The notes under the pieces were generated by a model, which ran no database searches, was not told where the DNA came from, and worked only from the letters and a program-made list of their open reading frames with translations. Positions 1 to 6,182 of a DNA stretch of 10,036 nucleotides are shown here, piece by piece (position 1 is the first letter of the stretch; each line of letters starts with the position of its first letter). This DNA comes from Eggerthellaceae bacterium (GTDB lineage: Bacteria; Actinomycetota; Coriobacteriia; Coriobacteriales; Eggerthellaceae). The translations under genes and the position numbers were made by a program. Where the stretch lies: NCBI GenBank assembly GCA_003452695.1, contig DMNP01000212.1:403-10438 (forward strand). The letters are read 5' to 3'.

Positions 1-3
1 GCC

Positions 4-2409
4 GTGGCAAAGCGCTACATTCCCGCCATCGACGGGCTGCGCGCCTTCGCCGTGTTCGCGGTCATCTTCTACCACATGGGCGCGCCGTTCGCCCAAGGCG
101 GCCTGCTCGGCGTTACCGTGTTCTTCGTCATATCGGGATACCTGATTACCGGTCTGCTCACGGCCGAATGGGAATCCACCCGCACGATAAACCTGCCGCA
201 GTTCTGGCTGCGCCGCATCCGGCGCCTGTTTCCGGCCATCTTCACCGTTATCCTGGTCATGGCTGCCGTGTTCACGATATTTTCGCCCCTGTTGCTTACC
301 AAGATGCGCCCGGACATACTGCCCGGGCTGTTCTGGTTCCAGAACTGGTGGTACATCCTGCGCGACATAAGCTACTTCGACGCCGTGGGAGCGCCCAGCC
401 CGCTCACCCATTTCTGGTCGCTTGCCATCGAGGAGCAGTTCTACTTAATCTGGCCGATTATCCTGCTCGGCGTATTCAAGGCCGGCATGGGCAGGACGGG
501 CGTTCGGCGCGCCTGCCTGGTGCTGGCCGTCGTAAGCGCCGTTGCCATGGCCGTGCTGTACGTGCCGCAAGGCGACCCCTCGCGCGTGTACTACGGCACG
601 GACACGCGGGCGTTTTCGCTGCTCATCGGAGCATGGCTGTCGTTCGCCTGGCCCGGCGCGCAGCTGACCGAAGAAGGCACGCGCAACGTGCCCGCGGCAT
701 CCATCAGGGCCCTGGACATAGCCGGCATCGCCGCTTTTCTGGGCATCGTGGCCATGTGCGTGTTCATAAGCGGCTACTCCGATTTCATGTACTACGGGGG
801 GCTCGTGCTGTGCAGCGCGCTTTCGGCGGTCGTCATCGCCGTGCTGGCCCATCCGCGCAGCATGTTCGCGCGCGTGGCGCAACTGAAGCCCTTCGTGTGG
901 ATAGGCCAGCGCAGCTACGGCATGTACTTGTGGCACTACCCGATAATCGAACTGCTGCAACCGCGCAATGCGACGATGCTTCCCTGGTGGATCTACCTCG
1001 TGGAAATCGCGCTTACCGTGCTCGTGGCCCATGTGTCCTACGAACTTATCGAAACGCCCATCCGCAAACGGGGCCTGAGCGCCTTCCGCGCGCCGGACCC
1101 CACGACGACCGGCGCCGGCGTCGAGCCGCGGGCGACCTTCCGCGGTTGGGTGCGCACGCATATCCCCGCTGTGGCCGTTACCGGCGTTATAGCCGCGGTG
1201 GCCGTGTTCGGCATCGCGTTCGTCCCGCCCGTGTCCGAAGGCGGCGCAGCTCCCAACGAGACGCGCGTGATGAGCGCAACGCTGAAGAAACCGCTCGTCG
1301 ACGGCGTGTACGACGTCGTGCTCATCGGCGATTCCGTGTCTCTGGGCGCCAACGAGCAGCTGAACGAGAAGTTCCCCCATGGCCTGATAGACACCGAGGG
1401 CAGCCGCCAGTTCGCCGCGGGCATCGAGGCGTACCAAGGCTATCTGGACCGCGGCATCGTCGGCGACACGGTTATCTTCAGCCTCGGCACGAACGGCTAC
1501 GCCGAGCCCGACGAACTGCAGCAGATAGTGGACATGTCCGGCCCCGACCGCACCGTGTGGTTCGTGAACACCCGCGTGCCCGACGAGCGCTGCGAACCCA
1601 ACAACCAGGCAATTCAGGCATGCGTCGACGCCAACGGCAACACGAACCTCATCGACTGGTTCGGCGCGTCCACCGGACACGACGAATGGCTCTCGGAAGA
1701 CGGCATCCACCTTACCTGGGATGGCCGCGATGCCTACGCGAACCTCGTGGTGGACACGATCGGCTACGTGCAGCCCGACGACGAGAACACGAAGTACGAC
1801 GTTACGTTCATGGGCGACATCGTGGCGCTCGACGCCGTGGACGAGCTGGCCGAGCTGTTCCCGCACGGCATCGTGGACTGCTCGGAGGGCCGCAGCCTGA
1901 ACGCCACCAAGGACGCCTTCCAGGCATACCTGGACAAGGGGGTCGTCGGGGACGACGTGGTCCTCTGCCTGGGCAACGAGGAAATCCTGGACCGCGATAC
2001 CTTGCGCCAGCTTATCGAAGCCGCGGGAACCGACCGCACGGTGTGGCTCGTGAACAACCGCACCGCCGGCATGTGGATGTCGGCGAACAACGACCTGCTT
2101 GCCGAACTTGCCAACGGAGCCGACAACGTGAAGCTTGTCGACTGGTTCGGCGCATCGCAAGGCCACGACGACTACCTGGCGGAGAACGGCATGAACCTGA
2201 CCGAAGCAGGAGTGACGGCGTTCGCGGACACGGTCCATGCGGCCTTGGGCGACCACACGGCATCTGCCAAAACAAGCGACCAGGCGGCTGCAGCCGACAA
2301 CGCCGAAAGCGGCGACGGCAATGCCGAAACCGACGCGCAAGCCGCTGCGGAAGCTTCGGGCGCCCAGGATGCGTCCGACAGCGCGACCAGCGCGCTCATG
2401 GATTTGTAG
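4..2409 (+). CDS. OatA-like membrane O-acyltransferase (AT3 + two SGNH domains)
   Basis: Predicted to move acetyl or acyl groups across the membrane and onto a cell-surface glycan such as peptidoglycan, as OatA-type proteins do; the real acceptor is unknown. Residues 1-350 form the polytopic Acyltransferase_3 domain with about ten membrane segments. The family R-x10-H motif is present as Arg13...His24 (YHMG). A further membrane segment lies at about 388-408. The first SGNH domain (about 430-588) has Ser444 in GDSVS, Asn497 in LGTNG, and Asp566 and His569 in DGIHLT. A second copy (about 595-755) shares its framework (FPHG, VVGD, DRTVW.VN, DWFGAS.GHD) but has Ile606, Glu659, Asn728 and Asn731 in place of those residues, so it is probably non-catalytic. 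The tail (756-801) is Ala/Asp/Ser-rich and low complexity. The GTG start is three bases from the window edge; MAKRYIPAIDGLRA fits the family's N-terminus, but an upstream start cannot be excluded. Confidence 0.9.
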   Translation: MAKRYIPAIDGLRAFAVFAVIFYHMGAPFAQGGLLGVTVFFVISGYLITGLLTAEWESTRTINLPQFWLRRIRRLFPAIFTVILVMAAVFTIFSPLLLTKMRPDILPGLFWFQNWWYILRDISYFDAVGAPSPLTHFWSLAIEEQFYLIWPIILLGVFKAGMGRTGVRRACLVLAVVSAVAMAVLYVPQGDPSRVYYGTDTRAFSLLIGAWLSFAWPGAQLTEEGTRNVPAASIRALDIAGIAAFLGIVAMCVFISGYSDFMYYGGLVLCSALSAVVIAVLAHPRSMFARVAQLKPFVWIGQRSYGMYLWHYPIIELLQPRNATMLPWWIYLVEIALTVLVAHVSYELIETPIRKRGLSAFRAPDPTTTGAGVEPRATFRGWVRTHIPAVAVTGVIAAVAVFGIAFVPPVSEGGAAPNETRVMSATLKKPLVDGVYDVVLIGDSVSLGANEQLNEKFPHGLIDTEGSRQFAAGIEAYQGYLDRGIVGDTVIFSLGTNGYAEPDELQQIVDMSGPDRTVWFVNTRVPDERCEPNNQAIQACVDANGNTNLIDWFGASTGHDEWLSEDGIHLTWDGRDAYANLVVDTIGYVQPDDENTKYDVTFMGDIVALDAVDELAELFPHGIVDCSEGRSLNATKDAFQAYLDKGVVGDDVVLCLGNEEILDRDTLRQLIEAAGTDRTVWLVNNRTAGMWMSANNDLLAELANGADNVKLVDWFGASQGHDDYLAENGMNLTEAGVTAFADTVHAALGDHTASAKTSDQAAAADNAESGDGNAETDAQAAAEASGAQDASDSATSALMDL

Positions 2410-2413
2410 AACG

Positions 2414-2443
2414 GCGCCGGCCGCAGGAGCCCCGGGCCGGCGC
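2414..2443. terminator. GC-rich stem-loop between convergent genes
   Basis: A perfect 9-bp stem (GCGCCGGCC at 2414-2422 with GGCCGGCGC at 2435-2443) and a 12-nt loop begin 4 nt after the acyltransferase stop and lie 29 nt beyond the stop of the convergent gene. This is the expected place for a shared bidirectional terminator. No clear T-tract follows on either strand, so the terminator role is inferred from position and stem strength. Confidence 0.5.
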
Positions 2444-2472
2444 GATTCGCAATCCGGTCCGGCCGGCACGCC

Positions 2473-2916
2473 CTATTCGGAGGGACGGTACGTGTTGCCG
2501 CAGCCGTTCTGATAGCAGGTGGGCTTGAAGGCCAGCACCTTCTTGGCAATGTCGGGCTGGGTGCGCAAACGCACCATGGTCCCGTAAATCGCACCTGCGT
2601 CCAGCGCCACGATGCGTGGATTCGAGGCTATCATCGTGCGGTAGATTTCGGCAGCGGTCCAGCCTTCGATGGCCAGGGGATTTTCGACCGTGTCGAAGTA
2701 GCGCGGTTCGGGCTGGTCGACGAAGCGGCAGAACTCGCGGTAGATGTCGTCGTGTTCGGGTGCGAACAGCGTATCGGTGTAGTCGGGACGATGCGTCAGG
2801 CACGAAGCTTCCTCGCTTATCGTGGCGTCCAGTTCGGCGAAATAGGCGCGCGCCGCATCGCCGCGCTTGCCCGTTCCTGCAGCTATGGCCTCTTGCTCTC
2901 GTTCGTAACAGCCCAT
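2473..2916 (-). CDS. Uncharacterised 147-aa protein downstream of tatA
   Basis: I do not recognise this family. The start is well supported: the ATG at 2916-2914 follows a strong Shine-Dalgarno sequence, GGAAGGA, five bases upstream. The protein looks soluble, with no signal peptide or membrane segment. It has an acidic, helix-rich N-terminal half. Cysteines lie near the N-terminus (MGCYERE), in the middle (SCLTH, EFCRF) and as a pair in the C-terminal sequence PTCYQNGCGNTYRPSE. The cysteine spacing and a few histidines would allow metal or Fe-S binding or a redox role, but no known motif is matched. It lies 57 nt downstream of tatA on the same strand, so the two are probably co-transcribed. 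A link to Tat-dependent cofactor-containing proteins is possible but unproven. Confidence 0.75.
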   Translation of the reverse strand: MGCYEREQEAIAAGTGKRGDAARAYFAELDATISEEASCLTHRPDYTDTLFAPEHDDIYREFCRFVDQPEPRYFDTVENPLAIEGWTAAEIYRTMIASNPRIVALDAGAIYGTMVRLRTQPDIAKKVLAFKPTCYQNGCGNTYRPSE

Positions 2917-2973
2917 GTCAATCCTTCCGGCAATCGCACCCGCAGAGACGCGCAGCCCCGCGCCTCCCCGCGG

Positions 2974-3363
2974 CTATTCGGCCTGCTTCTTCCTTACAAC
3001 GCGCCTGACCTTCTTCGGCTCAGCCGCATCGTCGTCGGACGCCCCCGAATCCTCGACGGAAGCCTCGGATGCCGCAGGGGCTTCTTCTTCGGGCGCGGCC
3101 GGCGGCGGCGCCTGCTGCGCTTCCTGCAGCTCGGGAACAACGCTTGCGGCAACCGGTTCTTCGCCCGCGGCGCCATCGTCCACGCTCGCCCCGTCCTCCG
3201 GCTCTTCCGCACGCTTCTCTTTCCTGCCTGCGCTCATGCCCTCGCGCAGGCTGCTCATCGTGTTGCCGATGGCCTTCCCCAATTTGGGAAGGTTCTTCGG
3301 CCCGAAGATGATCAGGATGACGATAAGGATAATTACGATTTCCCACCCCTTTGGCAGCGGCAT
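2974..3363 (-). CDS. tatA: TatA/E-type twin-arginine translocase subunit
   Basis: Pore-forming component of the Tat pathway, which exports folded, often cofactor-containing proteins. The 129-residue product starts MPLPKGWEIVIILIVILIIF, a single membrane helix (about 7-21). Glu8 sits at the polar position typical of the family, and the FGPKNLPKLG hinge and an amphipathic helix (about 27-45) follow. From about residue 47 the protein has a long acidic Ala/Pro/Glu-rich tail ending in a basic segment (KKVRRVVRKK), longer than most TatA tails. I chose the ATG at 3363-3361 because GAAGGGAGAGG lies just upstream and the product then matches TatA length at the N-terminus; an in-frame ATG at 3414 would add a 17-residue hydrophilic extension unlike the family. 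No tatC is in the window. A weak TATACT box lies at 3517-3512 on this strand without a convincing -35. Confidence 0.9.
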   Translation of the reverse strand: MPLPKGWEIVIILIVILIIFGPKNLPKLGKAIGNTMSSLREGMSAGRKEKRAEEPEDGASVDDGAAGEEPVAASVVPELQEAQQAPPPAAPEEEAPAASEASVEDSGASDDDAAEPKKVRRVVRKKQAE

Positions 3364-3420
3364 TCGCCTCTCCCTTCTCGCCTGCATGCACCCGGCATTC
3401 GAACTCGTTTGCAAAGTGGT

Positions 3421-3454
3421 TCTTTCGCGGCCACGCCGATGGCGAGGAAAGAAC
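3421..3454. promoter_or_regulatory. Two-tier stem-loop in the tatA leader
   Basis: TTCTTTC (3421-3427) pairs with GAAAGAA (3448-3454), and between them CGCC (3435-3438) pairs with GGCG (3442-3445) around GAT. The structure lies 58 nt upstream of the tatA start and would be in its 5' leader if transcription begins near 3505. No known riboswitch fold is recognised. Confidence 0.35.
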
Positions 3455-3459
3455 GGATG

Positions 3460-3476
3460 GGCAACCTGGTTGCCCC
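3460..3476. promoter_or_regulatory. 17-bp perfect palindrome in divergent intergenic region
   Basis: GGGCAACC and GGTTGCCC are perfect inverted repeats around a single central T. A dyad of this size between divergently transcribed tatA and the lipoprotein gene looks like an operator for a dimeric regulator. It could instead fold as a 6-bp hairpin in the tatA leader. No regulator family is identified. Confidence 0.4.
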
Positions 3477-3545
3477 GCCCATTCTGGCGCGGCTGCGGTA
3501 ACTAACACCGAGTATAGGCCGCTGGACGGGCTGGAGACTGAACAA

Positions 3546-3573
3546 TTTGCGCGATGCACCGTTTTGGTACAAT
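3546..3573 (+). promoter_or_regulatory. Extended -10 promoter of the lipoprotein gene
   Basis: TACAAT at 3568-3573 is preceded by TGG, giving an extended -10 (TGGTACAAT). A weak -35 match (TTTGCG, 3546-3551) lies 16 nt upstream. Initiation near 3580 would leave a leader of only about a dozen bases, just enough to hold the GAGGAGGA ribosome-binding site at 3581-3588. Confidence 0.55.
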
Positions 3574-3591
3574 CGGGCACGAGGAGGACCC

Positions 3592-4755
3592 ATGACCGCC
3601 ACGCAGCCCGTCTTTCGCGCGCAAACCAAGCTTCTGCCCACGCACGCCATCCATGTGCTCTGCGCTCTCGCGCTGGCGGCGTTGGCCTGCCTGTCGGGCT
3701 GCGCGAAGTCCACGCCCTCGTTTCCCGAAATGCACCAGACAGCCCGCTCGGGTGCATCGGTCGAAGCCGAAACCCCGGCAACTTCCGGCAATGCGGCAGC
3801 GCGGGAAACGCAGGAGGCGCCGGCGGCATCGAGCGCAGCACGCGAGCCCGATGCGGCTGGCCAGGCCGGCGCTTCGGCGAATTCCGGCTCTTCGGGGGCG
3901 TCGTCGCACCCGGGCGGCACAAGCGTGCTGGCCGGCATTGCGGAAATGCCGCTAACCGACATCTTGGCCAGCGAAGACGGCGCCATGCCCGACCCCGGCC
4001 TGCTTGCCGGCATCATGGGCGAAGAAGAAGCCGCGCGCCTGCTGGAGGGCGCGCAATCCAACCGCGACCTGTTCTGGATAGCCGCGCACCCGGACGCCTT
4101 CGCCAACGACGGCGACGTCGTGCAGAGGAAGGTCCTGCGTTTGGCGGCGAACGAGCCCGAGGCCGTCCCCTACGTACGCGCCTGGCCCGACCGGTTCCCC
4201 CAGGAGACGGGCGCAAGCGGACAAACAGAGGGCGCGCCGCCGGAACCCACGGACCCGAGCGGGCGCATTCCCCGCCTGTACCAATGGGACCCGCGGTGGG
4301 GCTATGTCTTGTATAGCGGCAGCGCGTTCGGCATGACGGGATGCGGCCCGACCGCCTTCGCCATGGTGTACCAGGGGCTGACCGGCAACCGCAACCTTTC
4401 TCCCTACGACATGGGCGTGCTGGCCCAACAACTCGGCGACGAGGAAGAGGGCACTTCCGTCATGTTCCTCTACGACGGCGCGGAACACCTGGGGCTGGCA
4501 TGTGCGGGCATTCCCGTGGAAGAAGAGGCGCTGCGCTGGGAGCTGGACCAGGGACACATAATACTGGCCAACATGGACCATGGCTATTTCAGCCAGTTCG
4601 ACGGACACTACCTGGTCATCACCGGCTACGATGCCAACGGCCTGCTCACGATGAACGACCCCTATTCGGCCGTGAACTCGCAACGCTCGTGGGAAATTCC
4701 CTTCATATTGAACGAGGCGAAGGGCCTGTACTCCTACTGGATAGACCAACCCTGA
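3592..4755 (+). CDS. Lipoprotein with C39-like cysteine peptidase domain
   Basis: A 387-residue secreted lipoprotein, probably anchored to the outer face of the membrane. The N-terminal signal sequence ends in a lipobox (Leu34-Ser35-Gly36-Cys37), with Cys37 the predicted lipidated residue. Residues about 40-115 are a Ser/Ala/Glu/Pro-rich spacer, then a mostly helical region (about 118-200), then a papain-fold domain of the Peptidase_C39-like family (about 222-387). The likely catalytic residues are Cys251 in GCGPTAFAM, His339 in GHYLVITG, and Asp356 (or neighbouring Asn355) in MNDPYS. The substrate is unknown; cleavage of a surface or secreted peptide, or of cell-wall cross-links, would fit. 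The ATG at 3592 was chosen over an in-frame ATG at 3547 because GAGGAGGA precedes it and it yields a proper signal peptide. No ABC transporter lies alongside, so this is not a classical bacteriocin-processing exporter. Confidence 0.85.
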   Translation: MTATQPVFRAQTKLLPTHAIHVLCALALAALACLSGCAKSTPSFPEMHQTARSGASVEAETPATSGNAAARETQEAPAASSAAREPDAAGQAGASANSGSSGASSHPGGTSVLAGIAEMPLTDILASEDGAMPDPGLLAGIMGEEEAARLLEGAQSNRDLFWIAAHPDAFANDGDVVQRKVLRLAANEPEAVPYVRAWPDRFPQETGASGQTEGAPPEPTDPSGRIPRLYQWDPRWGYVLYSGSAFGMTGCGPTAFAMVYQGLTGNRNLSPYDMGVLAQQLGDEEEGTSVMFLYDGAEHLGLACAGIPVEEEALRWELDQGHIILANMDHGYFSQFDGHYLVITGYDANGLLTMNDPYSAVNSQRSWEIPFILNEAKGLYSYWIDQP

Positions 4756-4759
4756 CGAA

Positions 4760-4795
4760 CCGCTTGGAAACCACGGTTTTCGCGCCTGCAAGCGG
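4760..4795 (+). terminator. Possible terminator after the lipoprotein gene
   Basis: CCGCTTG (4760-4766) and CAAGCGG (4789-4795) form a 7-bp perfect stem starting five bases after the stop codon. The 22-nt loop contains AAACC/GGTTT, which could lengthen the structure. There is no immediate T-run; the nearest (TTTT) is at about 4811. Position supports termination, sequence only weakly. Confidence 0.3.
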
Positions 4796-4846
4796 CCATA
4801 TCGTACGTAGTTTTGCTTGGCTTTTCGGCTTTCCAAATTATTCGCC

Positions 4847-4875
4847 TTGACCGCCACGCAAGGTCAGCCGATAAT
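4847..4875 (+). promoter_or_regulatory. Sigma70-type promoter for the ahb operon
   Basis: TTGACC (4847-4852) and GATAAT (4870-4875) are separated by exactly 17 bases and each differs from consensus at one position. The predicted start near 4882 gives a leader of about 104 nt. An inverted repeat, TGACC-N9-GGTCA (4848-4866), overlaps the -35 and spacer and could be an operator. No matching regulator is identified. Confidence 0.65.
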
Positions 4876-4940
4876 CGCGCTTGGATTTAAATGAGCAACG
4901 TGAATGGCCAATGGCGGCGTCTCCGGCGGATACCTTGTCC

Positions 4941-4958
4941 CCCTGCGTTTTCGCAGGG
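4941..4958 (+). promoter_or_regulatory. Stem-loop in the ahbC leader
   Basis: CCCTGCG-TTTT-CGCAGGG is a perfect 7-bp stem with a 4-nt loop, ending 14 nt before the AAGGA ribosome-binding site (4973-4977) and 27 nt before the ahbC start. The downstream bases (TCCGCGGCC) are not a T-tract, so it is not an obvious intrinsic terminator. It may affect mRNA stability or translation of the operon. Confidence 0.45.
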
Positions 4959-4985
4959 TCCGCGGCCAGCGTAAGGAACGGCTAG

Positions 4986-6182
4986 ATGATTGGAATATCG
5001 AAACTGTACTGTGGGGCGGTAGAGCCCTCAGACGTGCTGCGCTACAAGCGCCGATCGGCGCAGCTGCCAAGCGGCCTGCTGCAATTCTCGCGCGACAAGA
5101 AGCCCGTCGTGGTGTGGAACTGCACGCGCACGTGCAACCTGAACTGCATGCATTGCTATGCAGGGTCGGACGCTCGGACCTACGACCAGCTGGACACCGA
5201 CGAGGCAAAGGCCATGATCGACGACCTGGCCGCTTTTGGGTCGCCCGTGCTGCTGTTCAGCGGCGGTGAACCGTGCATCCGCCCCGACTTGGTCGAGCTT
5301 ATGCGCTATGCCAAAGGCGCCGGCATGCGCGTGGTGCTGTCCACCAACGGCACGCTTATCACACCCGAGCTTGCCCGCGAATACGCCGAAGTCGGCCTGT
5401 CGTACGTGGGCGTATCCATCGACGGGGGGCCTGCCACGCACGACCGCTTCCGCGGCGCACAGGGCTCGTTCGCCCGCGCGATGGATGGGCTTGCAAACGC
5501 GCAGGAAGCCGGCATAAAAGTGGGCCTGCGCATGACTTTGAACAAGCTGAACTTCCACGAAGTGGACGACGTGTTCGACATCATGCGCGAACGCAGCATA
5601 AACCGCGCCTGCTTCTACCACCTGGTATATACCGGCCGCGGATCGGACATGATGCAGATGGACCTGGACCACGACGAGACCCGCGCCGTGGTGCGCCATA
5701 TCATGGACCGCACGCAGGAATGGTTCGACCAGGGCGGACGCCCGGAAATCCTTACCGTGGACAACCATGCGGACGGCCCCTTCATCTATTTGCAGCTGCT
5801 GCGCGAAAACCCCGAACGCGCCGAGGAAGTGCTGCAGCTGCTGAAATGGAATCAGGGCAATTCCACCGGCAACGGCATTGCCTGCATCAGCTGGGATGGC
5901 GAAGTGCACGCCGACCAGTTCTGGCGCCACTTCAGCTTCGGCAACGTGCGCAAGCGGCCCTTTTCCGAAATCTGGACCGACGTGAGCCGCGCGACCGAGG
6001 CCAGCGAGCTCATGTACCGCCTGAAAGACAAGCGGCCCTTCCTGAAGGGCCGGTGCTCCCGGTGCCAGTGGCTGGACATCTGCGGCGGCAACTTCAGGGT
6101 TCGCGCCGAAGCGGCCACGGGCGACCTGTGGGCAAGCGATCCGGCGTGCTATCTGACCGACGAAGAAATCGGGGTGCTGTAA
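4986..6182 (+). CDS. ahbC: 12,18-didecarboxysiroheme deacetylase AhbC
   Basis: Cytoplasmic radical-SAM enzyme of the siroheme-dependent haem pathway. It removes the two acetate side chains of 12,18-didecarboxysiroheme to give Fe-coproporphyrin III. The 398-residue length and the N-terminus MIGISKLYCG...EPSDVLRY match the family. The radical-SAM CxxxCxxC motif is Cys50-Cys54-Cys57 (TCNLNCMHCY), followed by the SAM-binding GGEP. C-terminal cysteines for an auxiliary cluster are Cys300, Cys357, Cys360, Cys366 and Cys388 (RCSRCQWLDICGGNFR). The start is set by AAGGA eight bases upstream and by the conserved N-terminus. The stop overlaps the start of the AhbD fusion gene (TAATG), implying translational coupling. 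Heme d1 NirJ and other SPASM proteins are relatives, but N-terminus and context favour AhbC. Confidence 0.93.
   Translation: MIGISKLYCGAVEPSDVLRYKRRSAQLPSGLLQFSRDKKPVVVWNCTRTCNLNCMHCYAGSDARTYDQLDTDEAKAMIDDLAAFGSPVLLFSGGEPCIRPDLVELMRYAKGAGMRVVLSTNGTLITPELAREYAEVGLSYVGVSIDGGPATHDRFRGAQGSFARAMDGLANAQEAGIKVGLRMTLNKLNFHEVDDVFDIMRERSINRACFYHLVYTGRGSDMMQMDLDHDETRAVVRHIMDRTQEWFDQGGRPEILTVDNHADGPFIYLQLLRENPERAEEVLQLLKWNQGNSTGNGIACISWDGEVHADQFWRHFSFGNVRKRPFSEIWTDVSRATEASELMYRLKDKRPFLKGRCSRCQWLDICGGNFRVRAEAATGDLWASDPACYLTDEEIGVL

Noticed and set aside
445..2469. 674-codon open frame on the minus strand opposite the acyltransferase gene
   Set aside because: No recognisable motif and biased Ala/Val/His composition; a shadow caused by high GC at third positions.
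168..2528. Long open frame overlapping the acyltransferase gene on the same strand
   Set aside because: The translation is Arg/His/Pro-rich with no domain signature, typical of an out-of-frame reading of high-GC coding DNA; the frame from position 4 has clear family motifs.
5273..6181. Upstream extension of the ahbDAB frame through ahbC
   Set aside because: The extension is an out-of-frame reading of ahbC and lacks any motif; the ATG at 6182 overlaps the ahbC stop in the usual operon manner.
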